Positions 15,061 through 27,167 of a stretch of DNA of 64,000 bases are shown here, one piece after another. Location: positions 27,864,866 to 27,928,865 of the forward strand of contig OZ022576.1 in the NCBI GenBank assembly GCA_963669155.1, read 5' to 3'. Both the position numbers and the translations under genes were made by a program. The notes beneath the pieces are model-generated. The model was not told the DNA's origin. It ran no database searches and saw only the letters and a list, made by a program, of their open reading frames with translations. The stretch comes from Arbacia lixula. Taxonomy: Eukaryota; Echinodermata; Echinoidea; Arbacioida; Arbaciidae. The first letter of the stretch is position 1; each line of letters opens with the position of its first letter.

Positions 15061-16375
15061 CACAAATTTGTTACTGACGCGCACCGCGGCGTCGTCTGCT
15101 TCGAGCTAAAACTGATAGTCCGAGTGTAACGCACTTTTATTTCGCGCGTACTCAAAACATTAATCACGCATTAGGACTGTGAGGAGTGAAGAGATCAGCG
15201 AAACCAAAAAGTACTATCACCTAGAGTGTAACAAACTTTTATTCTCAGGTGATCTGATAGGAAAAACTACGCCTCATCACGTGATCAACTTTTGACCAAT
15301 CATATAGCAAAATTCTTAGTATGTGAAATATAATCTTTCATATTCAACTCTGTATCAAACTGTACACCAAGATTCCTAGCACTAACAGTAAGCAAATAAT
15401 CAACGTTGGTTTAGGCGATGGGACGAACTATCACTTCCGAAGCGATCTGGATGTAGCTATCTTTCCGAAGCTTTATGCTGAGGAAAGATAGCGTATACAT
15501 TCAGATCGCAGAGGAAGTGATAGTTCGTCTCATAATAAAGTTGATTATTTGCTTTATATTCCACATTTGATACCAACAATCTATGCAATAAATGACAATT
15601 TAACGTACCAAAGCGTTCAGGTCGGTGCGGCTACATGATCTTACTTTTTGGTTTCATTTTCACGCGACGCTCCGAAACCCGGAAGCAAATTGACTTTGTG
15701 CACGTTGCGATATAGACTCTACAAATTCCAACGAACATTATGCCATAGTGACGCTAATTTGTAAGATTTTGACGGCAAAGCAAGAAGTAATCGAAATTCC
15801 CTTACCTGTGCGGTATCGGTGAGAAAATAGATCCTCAAAGAATACCTTTCATAAGTCATATAAAACATAGGAAAGTGAAATTCTCGGTCAATTTTGGTAT
15901 GAGGTGATAGAGAATTGCATACTTGTTTTGGTGGAATACTGTGTGGGGAAATGGAAGGCTTGTACACTGTACTGCTTGTACGTACATGTACATACGTACA
16001 AACACCTTTGTGCACGTTGCGATATAGACTCTACAAATTCCAACGAACATTATGCCATAGTGACGCTAATTTGTAAGATTTTGACGGCAAAGCAAGAAGT
16101 AATCGAAATTCCCTTACCTGTGCGTTATCGGTGAGAAAATAGATCCTCAGAGAATACCTTTCATAAGTCATATAAAACATAGGAAAGTGAAATTCTCGGT
16201 CAATTTTGGTATGAGGTGATAGAGAATTGCATACTTGTTTTGGTGGAATACTGTGTGGGGAAATGGAAGGCTTGTACACTGTACTGCTTGTACGTACATG
16301 TACATACGTACAAACGCCTTTGTGCACGTTGCGATATAGACTCTGCAAATTCCAACGAACACAATGCCAAAGAGA
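15060..16375. mobile_element. Palindrome-headed repeat family, copy 3 (permuted order)
   Basis: The right body (15060-15335, ending ATGTGAAATATAA) comes first, then about 60 bp of other sequence, then the palindrome (15392-15556), then the left body (15557-16375). This is the reverse block order of the copy at 8152-9297. A 312-bp unit is duplicated head to tail (about 15700-16011 and 16012-16323) with very few differences. Confidence 0.65.
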
Positions 16376-16694
16376 AGCTTTACAGTGGACAACGTTGGTT
16401 CTTGCTACACGTTTACCTGTGCAGGGTGTTTTAACAGTTTATATAATCAGTCAACTTCTACATTACAATTCATGAAAGGAAAAGCAGTATTTTTTATAGC
16501 TCAAACTGCTCTATTTGACAATTTCTAAGAACTATTATCACATTTTTTACCGAAGATGATGTATGCTTATTGAGCACAACTGTTTGAAAATAAAGCATTA
16601 ACATTCTAAGAAAACCCATTAGAGACACTTTAGCATGGGCAGTATCACATTACAATCATATTTAACATGGCCCAGAGGGAAGCATTAACATACG

Positions 16695-17392
16695 TTAACT
16701 CTTTGCCCGCCACGCACACTATCTCCCCTGCGCCACATTAATTTTAGGGTGCCACATTCAGAGGGGTTTTGCATGCACTGTCTTATTCAACTCGCAATAA
16801 GTTTTTATTGGTTTGTCGTGATGAAAACAAATGTGTAGCAAAGTCTAAGGGAAATCAATACTCCTGCCAATGGTATAAATTTTGTCATGTATAATATCAT
16901 AGATTCTGAGAATTTTAACTTTATATTCTGTCTCCAAATTATCGTTTTGGAAGGTATTTTACACCTCTTATATTCAATATTTCCTAATAAAGGTTATTAT
17001 CTAAGTTAGTTCATAGAAAAGATGTGTTCTTTAGCTTTCATTACATACCAAACCCATGTCTTGATGGGATAAGCCAACCAATTTAGGATTTAAATGTGGC
17101 ATTCAAAAAGAGTAAGCTAACAATAAACTAAACTCCTCTATTGAATGTGACCCTGGGTACTTCTCAATAGACTTCCTGTCTTGGGAGACTTCCTGCCTAT
17201 TGATACTTTGATCCTCTTATTGTTATATAGGGTGTATATGTATACAATGCAATGCACGCGTCGCTATTGTATGTGTGTGCGCACAATACAATTAAATGCG
17301 TTCCGTATGCATTGTGCGCGAACTGTGACTTGAGTCGAACTTGGCAGCCCGCTGTATGTGCCGCGAGTCGAACGAAGCGAGCAAAGAGTTAA
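16695..17392. mobile_element. Non-autonomous element, TIR TTAACTCTTTGC (copy 2)
   Basis: TTAACTCTTTGCCCGCC at the left and GAGCAAAGAGTTAA at the right form inverted ends. It is 698 bp with CpG-rich tips and an AT-rich interior, related at the ends to 749-2120. No ORF is worth naming. Confidence 0.65.
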
Positions 17393-18799
17393 TGTTAACT
17401 TGACTTTTTCTGGATCAACATCTCAGCTTTCTACATCAATGTAATTTCTTTTAATACTGTTAAATCTTGATTTTGAGATTTTTAAGTGGGTACTGAAACT
17501 TTTGATATTCCCTTTTCAAATAAAATGTCTTGGTGAAATGTGGCTAAAGGAATACTGACTATTGTACTTATTATTTAAAGGCATTTGAGCTACTTACTTT
17601 ACAGCTAAATACATTTATGGTAGGTGTACTCAAAGAGCATCAAACTTTGCCAATTTAATGCTCCCTCTCAGGAACAAAATTGACATGTACCTGGGACACA
17701 TCTTGGAGAATATATGATTAATTTATTAAATTCTTGATGTTCCTTCATCTGATGCCAGTTGATGCAAGCGATGTCTGGAGAGAGCAAGGTGAAGTATGTG
17801 GGCCTCTCTCGTTGATTAAAGAGACTTTTAGATAACCACGACTGTAACTGGCAGCTGCTCTTAACAATACGATGCATTCATAATTGTATCACATCCACGT
17901 GGATATTGTAATAGGGCATGCAGATTCCATGTCACAGTCACTGTCATAGTCATAGTCACAGTCGTAGCAATCTAAAAGTCTGTATTAGCACCAAACAAGT
18001 TACATGTCACACGATAGTACACCTTAGAACATTTTACACCATAACATGTCACATCCACACAATGGTTTACGCAATGAGTATTGGTTGGTAACAAAGGTTC
18101 TTTTTGTGTCATCCAGGATAATTTTCTATCAAACTTGCTAACATTTAAAAAAGCAGGAGCCTATTAACACATGTGCAGGAACCGGATATACCCAGTCCGT
18201 TGAAACGTCACAATGTCAGCTTGTATAGTACTTTTACTTGAATGCAGTTGATGTTTGCAATCAGTAGTTGAGTTGTTTAGCTACTGGTTAAGATCATATT
18301 TGTGAAACTTCCTGGAGAAATGTTGTTTACTAAAAGTCATTTATTTGTCTCTAAAAGAAATATCTATATGCCACATTGCACATTGTATTCATTGGCAGCA
18401 CCTTTAGATACGATGCAACCTGCACCCTGTTATGATCATGAAATTTGACATAGATCTCTATTTCAAGTGGATAAGAAAATATTGTTGCTAGCCTACATAG
18501 ACTGAAGGACCTATCGGTGGTTATTAATTGTCTTTGTAGTCCTACTTCTACTCAACTATCCCTTTTATATATCTCACAGTTACTCTGTTCTTTCTGATCT
18601 CCCACTATTAAAAAAAAATGAAATATGAAATATTGATAAGTGCACTTGACCTTCATCATGTGAAGGTAATGAAATATTGTCCTCACTGAAGTAAAGGAGA
18701 AGTTCAGTGTATGTTACTTGTTCACAACGTATGAATTAGTACATTCACTACCCAATTGATTGATTGCAGTGCACCCATTTAAACAGAGTCAGTTCATCT
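17393..18799. other. RNF32 intron, plain sequence
   Basis: Nothing is recognised. The short minus frame at 17668-17877 has no domain. Confidence 0.5.
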
Positions 18800-18817
18800 G
18801 GGGGGGGGGGGGGGGGG
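18800..18817. repeat. G18 homopolymer
   Basis: Eighteen G in a row. Confidence 0.95.
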
Positions 18818-19370
18818 TTCCCAGTTGGTGAGACAGAGAGGGTGTTATCTGGCAGCAGCAAAGTGCAAAACTATGGTTAAATGCCTTAAGCTGACTGATG
18901 AATGATTGAGTAGAGTGGGAAATACCAATTATGCCTCAATTTTTACTTGAATTTAATTAATTGATAAAAAAAGTCATTAATTCTTTTTCAATGAATTGAT
19001 GATGATCAATTCATCTATGATCAATTCATCTGAAAAGGCCTATTGAATATGCATGAAGCTTGTAATTATGGATTTGTAGAAAGCCACTGTAATTACTCTG
19101 GATGTGTTTTTGTACTTGTGTTGTAATGTGTACATGTTGCAATATTCTGTAGTAAAGCATGATGTGTTCACATCATAAATACATAGAATGGACACTTCTA
19201 GATTGAAATAACCTGTGGGTGAAGTGTACCATGCTTGTTATGCAGTATGTAGATATGGTCAATCCACGTTCATGAAACTATCAATAAAAGAATGTCACTT
19301 TTGATAGGTAATAACCTAAAAGTACAAGCTAACATTTACACATGTTCAAACTGCCAATCCACACCCTTTT

Positions 19371-19690
19371 AAAGTGCGTTTTTCACGGAGCACGCAAACA
19401 ATTTGCGAATGTCGGGAGTGTAAAAAAAAATGGATTCAGGGAAGTTTTGTCTCAGACAGTCTCGTGACAATGGCTTTGCAAATCATTCTCGAGCAGTTTG
19501 TGTGAATGTCGTGTGTCAACTTGCCTGACTACACAAAGAAAATGCGACGTCGATGCAAAGAACGCAAATGTTCTGAGAATCATGTTCAAATTTCTTGCGG
19601 ATATTTAGCGACACATGTGAACGTTTTGCACCCAATCACTATCGTGAGCAATGAACAACGTTCGTGTGACATTTGTACATACATGTACGT
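19371..19690. other. CpG-rich patch inside AT-rich intron
   Basis: About 320 bp rich in undepleted CpG words (CACGCAAAC, TTTGCGAATG, GCGACGTCG). It contains a 67-residue frame (19506-19709) with several Cys and Arg but no known domain. It might be a short element related to the ends of the Harbinger copy at 50144, which has similar GCGCAAAC and TTCGTAAAC words. This is weakly supported. Confidence 0.3.
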
Positions 19691-19973
19691 CGCCCGCTTA
19701 TCATGGTGATCTGACCGATATTTGGGTAGTATACAAATGTTTGGAATAGTATTGCCACCATCAGTTTCTGTCAGCCCCGAAGCCATGGATGGAGAAGGAT
19801 TTTTTTATTTTATTTTGAGGAGGAAGCTCTCTTGCTTGTTGCGGTAGGACTGTGTCTAAAGCAAAAGCATAAAAAGAAAGAAGAAATAACACTGCAGGTC
19901 TGTCCTGGTGGGACTTTACATCGAGCTCTTCTTTCTGCTTCTTTCTTCTTACTGTGATGCCCCGTGCACTCCT

Positions 19974-19993
19974 CCCCCCCCCCCCCCCCCCCC
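19974..19993. repeat. C20 homopolymer in a pyrimidine tract
   Basis: Twenty C in a row, flanked by CTTCTTTC and CCTCTTCCTC. Confidence 0.95.
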
Positions 19994-19999
19994 TCCTCT

Positions 20000-21039
20000 T
20001 CCTCTTTTTAGAGCTTAAGCAGTCTGGGCATTATGAATGGTTTCTTACTCTTTCCCATTACAACCCTCAAATGTCTGATAAATACATAATTGTGTAAATG
20101 TTTATCATAATGTGAAAAAATAATTCCACCTAATGTATAATTTTTGTTTGTGACTTTGTGAATAGATACAAAACCAAAGAAATACATAAATCAAATCAAA
20201 TCAAATAAATAATCCACGATTACTTTGATGATCATAAAAAACACTGTCTGCTACATTAAGTTAAAATTAGAAAAATAGTATCCGTACATGTTGGTGTGAT
20301 ATCTTTAAACATGCTGTCACAAAAAGTTGCATGATCAGAGTAGGTTACTGGCCTGTACCATGAAAACTATGAAGAAAGCAAAGACACCAGTTGAGCAGTA
20401 GAATTTGAAGAGTGAATGTTATAGTACACAAGTGATACATTGTGAGACTTTGTGCAGATTTGCTCTCTTCAGCCTGAGAATGGAGCACAAACATAGCCTG
20501 TGCCATGAGGTGTATTTTCATTTCTTCAAGACCATTTGAATTTTCTAGAAGAAGAAAAGGTCAAATGGTGTGTGGAAAAGAGAAGCATCCCCAGGATAAA
20601 GAAAACACATGCATGTAAATGCATACTTTGAGTGGACCCAGAGGGAAGGGAAGTGCTGTACATGCTATGCTTATCTCTGCTACTGGAGCTCAGTCACAAC
20701 AAGCCATGTTGCAATTAGTTTCTGCTTGCTGTGCACCTTTCTCAGAAGTTAAAGAAAGCAACTTGGAAATTTGTGCGCCTCCCATTTTTATTTTTTTATC
20801 TTTCTGGTTAAACTCCCAGCTCCCCTTCTTTCTTGTATCAATTAAGGAGAGTTCAACATTGTGAATTGTGCACTGAATATACCACATGCTTTCTATGTTT
20901 ACCTGGTCATTTTCCTGCACTCTTAGACCTTGTGTTAATGAGCACACATTATGATATAAAATTATCCTTATTATTATTATATTAAACTACCCTCTTTTTC
21001 ATGAAACCTTCCTCCTTCTCACACCACCCCTTATCGCAG
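20000..21039. other. RNF32 intron, no other feature
   Basis: No repeat ends or domains were seen. The frames at 20619-20947 have no recognisable product. Confidence 0.5.
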
Positions 21040-21213
21040 CTGCAAGACATCACTGACCGCCTCGTCCGATCCTACGATGTGGGCGTCGACGAGTTCCTCT
21101 CCCAGATTGACAGGTCTGTGGCTGAGAGCCGAACGATCCTCCACAATCTAGAGTCGTCGGCAGCTGTGCTGTGGGCCATCTCAGAAGAGGAGTGGGATTC
21201 CATACAATACAAG
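21040..21213 (+). CDS. RNF32: RNF32 exon: linker helices between IQ motif and second RING
   Basis: The exon holds 58 codons in phase 0, starting LQDITDRLVRSYDVGVDEFL and ending EEEWDSIQYK. In RNF32 the IQ motif is followed by a region with the pattern (F/L)xxI..R(I/L)..SY...(I/V)(E/D)E(L/F)...ID, a run of helix-forming residues, and EEEW..IQ. All of these anchors are present. The acceptor is CGCAG before 21040 and the donor is AAG/GTAAAC. Codon use is GC-rich at third positions compared with the AT-rich flanks, which helps set the exon apart. The role of this segment is unknown; it probably spaces the two zinc fingers. Confidence 0.93.
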
Positions 21214-21313
21214 GTAAACACACCTCCTTCCTCCAATCGGCGGTAAATATCACCAACATTTTGAGATACCACTGCCACTTGTTTTTTGGTTCAGTGCGAA
21301 GTAGGTGAAGCGT

Positions 21314-21714
21314 TAAAGGTAAAGTCAACCCTAAAATTGAGTTAGTTTCAATAAAAGCAGAAAATCCATTAAAGGATAAGAAAGTTATGATCTTTTAAAC
21401 TTTTTTAGTTTGTGATGTGTGAGGTGCTCTACGATATGTTGTGTACAGGTTATTTTGAAATGTCCATTTTTCAAAAGGATATGCATCATTTTACCTGTGC
21501 ATTTCATACATCATTAGAAACATGTTTATACACACAATTCTCTACAGAAAAAAAAAACATATGGGAAAGCACCTGGCTTGCAAAATCAACATTTTAGAAG
21601 ATCGTAACTTTCTTATCCTGTGACAAATTTTTGTCAAACCTTCACTTATATGTTTCTTTCATATTTCTGCTTTTATTGAAATTAACTTAACTTTAGGGTG
21701 GACTCTCCCTTTAA
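21314..21714. mobile_element. Foldback MITE in RNF32 intron
   Basis: AAAGGTAAAGTCAACCCTAA at the left and its near complement TTAGGGTGGACTCTCCCTTT at the right bound a 401-bp element. The arms extend inward through TTTCAATAAAAGCAGAAA and AGGATAAGAAAGTTATGATC to about 100 bp each. It begins 100 bp after the donor of the 21040 exon. Confidence 0.82.
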
Positions 21715-21899
21715 AAAGACTTGTAATCTGTCTGAGCACTCAGAGTGATATTTCTGAAAGCTGTCTTCATATCTGTGAAGTCGTATTGAGTGCTGAGACT
21801 ACATGTATGGGGATGATCTGGGTATAATGCTACTGTGTTGAGCAATGCTATCCTTGGTTATTGAATGCCATCATCTGCTGTTGAAAGGATTTCTAAGTT

Positions 21900-22245
21900 A
21901 TTGTATTTCACATGTCAATTTATTCACAAGTAACACACACAAATCCCATTGAGCTGCATTTTGTCTGGCACTGAAATTGTTCAGTTAATCATGTAGGATA
22001 GTAGTACCAAAATCAATGGATAAGTTCCCTCCAGCAGCCCTTATCTTTCGTAACTCTGGCAATATCATTATGTTCCACATGTTAATGTATTCACAAGTAG
22101 CACATACAAATCCCATTGAGGTGCATGTTTTTTGGTACTGTAATGGTTCAATGAGTCAAGTCTAGAAGTGCCAGGGACTCCCAAAATCTATAGATAAGTT
22201 CCCTCCAGCAGCCCTTGTGTCTCAGTACTCCGGCAGTATCTTGTG
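21900..22245. repeat. Two-copy tandem repeat of about 173 bp
   Basis: TTCACAAGTA(A/G)CACA(C/T)ACAAATCCC and TAAGTTCCCTCCAGCAGCCCTT recur with a 173-bp offset (the latter at about 22021 and 22194). The two units are roughly 80% alike. Confidence 0.75.
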
Positions 22246-22249
22246 TTTC

Positions 22250-23946
22250 TTGGAGACTGAATGGGTTAAATTTGACATCTACTTGGCAATCCAGGGAAGC
22301 AGTGAAAGAAGATGATAGACAATGATCCACTGCATTACCATTCAAGGTGGTCTCTATGATGTGAGAAGAATTGCAATTATAATAATCTCTGTACATGATC
22401 ACATGGGCAACCTCAGCAATCTGCCCTTTGCTGTTTTTTGGTAATATCGCTGAATTACAAAAGAATAATAGCATGATTAAAGTTTATTTGATAAAAAAAT
22501 GTATTATTTTTTCCTAGGAAGATGATTGCAATAGCAATTATGCTTACTGGTTGGCCTAATTGATGATACCAAATAAAAAATTGTGCAATTATTGCAGAGT
22601 CTGCACTATAAACACATCAGTGACTGGTGAGAGAGAGAGAGACAGCACACACAAAAAAAAAACACTTTCGCGTCTTTCCTGGGAGACCTGTCAGCTTTCT
22701 TGATTTACTTTTACCTTTATTCTTTAATAAAGACAAGATGACTTTTAGTTGGAATAAAAACTGGACTAATCACCCAGGGCAGTATCAAGTGGAGTGCATC
22801 GTATCATCTCAAGGCTACATGTGTCAAAGAGTGGAAATAATGCAGCAGGCATTTAATGAATTAAAATTTCCAGCCACACGTATCTCGTCCTCCCTTAGGA
22901 TGTAAATTTCTGTATGATTTGTTTTGTTTGCGTCAACATTTGCTTGATTTAATTTTCGGCACTTTTCTCCTTAATAATTTCATGCCTTTACCCATTTGGA
23001 GTCTAATTATGTGTGCACATTTTTCTCCTACATCACAGTGCACCCCTGTTCTATTTCAAATTATTCTCTGCTGACGACGGAATCTCTCATTACCTATTTT
23101 ACATACTGAGGTGTAGAAAATTATATGCAGGCTAAACGGCAAAATTCAATTCTCTTAGTACAAATGAGAAGAGTAATTCATAGAATAACTCAATTTTAAT
23201 TGTTTCCAAATTGTTTTTCATATTGTGGTACAGTTGTAACAGTTTTCAGTACACATTTGTGCATTTCTTTCAGATAGGTTTTTCTGTAGGAAAATAACAC
23301 ACAGTGGGTGATCGAAATTCAAGCACCAAGAGGAAAAAACTACACTTCAAAATCTAGCACTTTTGCCCACACCTGTCCTGAGATATATTGTGTTGCACAT
23401 TGGTGTTTCAGTGAGAACTTGTTCAGCACTTGTGTGTACCAGTATTCATTTTAGCAGCCTGGAGGCATCAGGAATTGCAATTTATCACTACTACATGTGA
23501 CATGTTAGACTAAGAACTAGCGACAAAAACTGTAATTGTTTGCAGATCTACAATAATGCCTGTTCAGAGCTAGAATGGCATGAAAGATAAACTTGTTGAA
23601 ATCCAGAAGGGTGCTATTACTAAAATGTTGTGCAATGTCTGAAGCGTTGTGCCATTCTGGTTGTCAGCAGGTTCACCTAATACCCTTCTGGCCCAAAACT
23701 AACAATACATTAGAGGAAATTAACAAAGTCGTAAAATTTCTTTGCTTGAACACCCTTTGGAGATCATCACCATATGATCCAATAAAGCATTTTTCTTGAA
23801 TGTTTCCTACAAGGCCTTTAGCCAGGATGGCTTGTTCAAGGGTTCCACACACACTAAAACCAAATTCAATAGAGGCAACACTCTTATCTTTTTGAACGGA
23901 CTGAACATGTAAGTCTTCTTCCTTTTTGTTTCATACTGATCCCCAG
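22250..23946. other. Last RNF32 intron, no other feature
   Basis: AT-rich, with a short GAGAGAGAGA run near 22630. The open frames here (for example 22627-22905) show no domain. Confidence 0.5.
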
Positions 23947-24207
23947 GCTGTGGAGAGAGGAGAGAACGACTGCCCCATCTGTATCATGCCCCTCTGCAAC
24001 ACCGTCGTCGAGGGCAGCTCTGGTGCCACTGTCCCCGCCGCTGACTCCCCGAGGAAGGGGGCGCAGCGCCAGACCGTCCTGCTCTCCTGCACCCACGTCT
24101 TTCACCTATGCTGCCTGGAAGCCTTTGAGGAGTTGTCCCTGGGAGAGCATCGGATCTGCCCTGTGTGCAGGTCCAGCTACCAGAAGCGGGTCCTAGAAGG
24201 TTTATGA
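23947..24207 (+). CDS. RNF32: RNF32 terminal exon: second RING-H2 finger and stop
   Basis: This is the last coding exon: 86 codons and a TGA, starting AVERGENDCPICIMPL. The RING-H2 ligands are complete: CPIC (C1, C2), CTHVFHLCC (C3, H4, H5, C6) and CPVC (C7, C8). The protein ends RSSYQKRVLEGL, matching the short SCYQKK-type tail of RNF32. Between C2 and C3 there is a long Gly/Ser/Arg-rich insert (about residues 20-42 of the exon), also typical of the second finger of this family. The acceptor is ATCCCCAG before 23947. Two RINGs around an IQ motif identify the gene without a close rival. An AATAAA at 24742-24747 is a possible poly(A) signal, but it lies inside decayed copies of this exon tail. 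Confidence 0.95.
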   Translation, partial: AVERGENDCPICIMPLCNTVVEGSSGATVPAADSPRKGAQRQTVLLSCTHVFHLCCLEAFEELSLGEHRICPVCRSSYQKRVLEGL

Positions 24208-24957
24208 GGTTGTCTGTAATACTAAACTCCTATGTGTGCACATGGTCAAAAGTAGGATCTAAAGGTGTTTAACTTTACCTACGAGAAGCAATTACTGGAG
24301 GGCTTATGAAATTGGCTTTAGAACTGGAACAGCCTGTACATGTACATGGCGGTCAGCAGTGGAACGAAATCTGTCGCTTTGGTTCTAGAGATCTTTTAGA
24401 TTCTGGATCCACATCTTTCACCTGTGCTACCTGGAGGCCTCTGGGAGAGCACAGGATCTTCCCATTGTGTAGGTCTGGCTACCAGAAGCGAGTCCTGGAA
24501 GGTTTATGAAATTGGCTGTAATGTGGGAACAGCTTGGACATATACATGGTGGTCAGAAGTGGGACAATGTCTTGTCTGGTTGTAGAGATGTTTTAGATTC
24601 TGAACCCATGTCTTTTACCTGTGCTGCCTGGAGGCCATTGGGGAACTGTCCCTGGGAGAACACCGGATCTGCCCTATGCAAGTCCGGCTTCCACAAACAG
24701 GTCCTGGAGGGATTATGAAGTCATCTGTAGGACTGCAACAGAATAAACATGTCCATCTATATGGTCAGTACTGGATGAAATCTTTCTATTTGTCTATTGT
24801 TCTAGAGGTTTTAAGTTTATGAAGTCAGCTGTTGATGAACTTCAAAAGTAGGTATGTGCACATGATGGTCATAAACAGGACATTTGTCATTCTAGAGATG
24901 TTGAAATATAATACATGTGCGGGTCTGGCTACCAGACAGAAATTACAGAAGGTTTAA
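24208..24957 (+). repeat. Decayed tandem copies of the RNF32 exon tail and 3' flank
   Basis: After the RNF32 stop the sequence repeats the end of the exon and its 3' flank. Copies of the tail ending in an LEGL-stop-like text finish near 24309, 24509 and 24718. Shorter remnants finish near 24820 and 24957. The two best copies (24310-24509 and 24510-24718) begin with flank text (AAATTGGCT, a TGTACATGG-like block, GTCTAGAGAT). They then carry a degraded TCTTTCACCTGTGCTGCCTGG block (the HVFHLCCLEA region) and the final SGYQKRVLEGL or its relative. Zinc ligands are altered: FPLC replaces CPVC in the first copy, and that region is scrambled in the second. Units are about 200-209 bp. They look like non-functional tandem duplications within the 3' UTR or flank. 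Confidence 0.85.
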
Positions 24958-25254
24958 AAACAATTTGTTCTTTTATGGAATGAAACCCATGTTTTCAATA
25001 TACATGTAGATTTGTTATTTGATGTGGAGTGGAGAGTGTTGTGAAGTATGAATGCAAATTTCCAGGTACTGCTGTAGTTATGGCAGTGATTCAGAGCAGC
25101 TTCCTTTTCTTGTCTTTCAAAAGATCGAAGTGCCAAGATGATATGTCTTTATAGACATTGTCAATTCTTGTACACAATGCATGATCTACAGAATTTGTCC
25201 AGTGTGTGAAGCTTACATGAAACTTGCCAGTGACATATAACTCAAATGAGAAAT

Positions 25255-26395
25255 ACTTGTGGACAAGTTATGAGGGGTCTGTTTTGGCAAATTCATGCAA
25301 AGACATAAGCTGGCAAATACACTTTTACACCATCTATTCGTTAGAAATCAAAGGCAATGCAAGACACACCTACAATATACTAACATTTCAGAGACTTGCC
25401 TGAATGGTCACGTGTATGTGCTAACAAAATGTAGATAATAGTAATTTATGATAAAGGGGCGAGAAAAAAAATGGTAAAGAGGATATCAAAGGGAAGGACA
25501 TAGTGATGGAAAGATCTAAAGAAAGAGGCAAAAAGCACATTGTAAAAGGAATGAAGTAATACCCCTACCTACTCGAAGAATCGAACCGGGGTCGCACATT
25601 CTTAAAGTGGCCTCTTACCCAGCTCATCCACATATCTTCCCATTCACTTAGCACGTAATACACAGCAGAGGCTAGATTGATTTAGAAATTGATATTCAAG
25701 CTGAAATTTTCGTCGTGATCCCAAAATCTGATTAATAAATGGAGACCATGTACCGGAAAGCTAGTAGACTCAGCTCCAACATAATCAAATTTCAGTGTAA
25801 AAGATCTAAACATAGGCAAGATACAGCTCATTGGAGATCGCCATGTCATTTCATGACTGGAAAAAAAGGCCCCTTCCATTGACATAACACGTACATAGGT
25901 CCGGTTTTGACATTAATGCCATTAATCAAAGTTTACTCCATGAAGACGTGATCAAAATAAAAAATGACGGGAACTTATAGCATAGAGCAATGTCTCAGCT
26001 ACAACATACAACATGGGAGAAAATTGATACGGGATAACTAAGATATGCAAAAACAGGTAAAAAATTTCATGACTTCACACATTAAAATGCATTTTTTCAA
26101 TTCATATAGCAATATGACGATGTATTTAACGACAAAACTATACATGAAATCGCATCTACACTTCACACTCTTTTAGATTATTGAAAAATAATTGGGGATC
26201 ACCTACCATTCTGAGGAGCTATAGCCGATTGAAAGTACATGTAGTCATGTTTTGCACAATGTTTGCTCATAAAAATACACAGATGCACGCACAGACTTTC
26301 AACTTTGACGCACCTGCACGACCTTGTTATTGCATGGAAATAGCTCAAAATGACAGGATATGATGTATGTAGTATAAGAAACATTCATTAAGTGA
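25255..26395 (-). repeat. 1.1-kb repeat family, copy 1 (minus), with tRNA-like boxes
   Basis: Read on the minus strand this matches 27168-28525 and 62400-63241. Shared landmarks are CATTTTGAGC.ATTTCCATG, CAAAGTTGAAAGTCTG, CAATCGGC.ATAGCTC and TGTAGCTGAGAC. At 25575-25640 (minus) it has a tRNA-like pair of boxes: GAGCTGGGTAAGAGGC (A-box-like) and GGTTCGATTC (B-box-like). No protein is encoded. Confidence 0.7.
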
Positions 26396-26399
26396 AAAA

Positions 26400-27167
26400 A
26401 CAAAATTCTGACGTTACATTTGTGTTACGCACATAGAAACGCGCGAATGCATCCTCTAAATACTTATTACAGACTACCAATACTGCAAATATTGACATGA
26501 TCAGGCATTCTGTCTGAGAGAAAATTGATTTTGAAATGTGATGTAAAGCTCACCGTATTGAGATTACGCTAATTTTATGGCTTTTACTGCTATTTTTAGA
26601 ATAATCTCAAGGTCAAAAGATATAAATATGACTTTTTTAGCTGAAAAAAGAATAGAGCACCACACAAGAAAAGTATGCATTTTTTTGGCCGATTTTTGGT
26701 AGGTCAATAGAACAAGTAAGAGACTCTAAATATGCATAATGTTGGGTTCTAAGCTAATTGACTTTTGAAGTTATCAGCTTCTAAACATGCATCCGAAAAC
26801 ATCACATTTGAAGCTCAACACCATTTCCGGTGACCTCTTATGCAATAACAGCTAGTTCGATCTGTGCCATAATACATTGTTGCATGTTAAGACTATAAAG
26901 TTTTTCCAGTTTACAGAAAATGAACAATGTTACTCATCTAACTTAGCTGCAGCAGTCAATCAAGAACAGCCAATTTTATGTAAACTCAGTTGCTCGACCA
27001 AGCATTGGTTGCTAAGGGAGGCCGTATTTTAGCAACCATTTGACCTTTGGGCAAAATATTTCATAATTTTCCGTCAGACCCTTGAGGAACATTTAGTGCG
27101 ACTTTAAAGAAAATTGAAGGAGGTCGGGTTACAAATTGTCTGAAAATTGGTTGTTTGACATGGATTG
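26400..27167. other. Spacer between inverted repeat copies
   Basis: About 770 bp of AT-rich sequence lies between the two oppositely oriented copies. No gene is seen. Confidence 0.5.
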
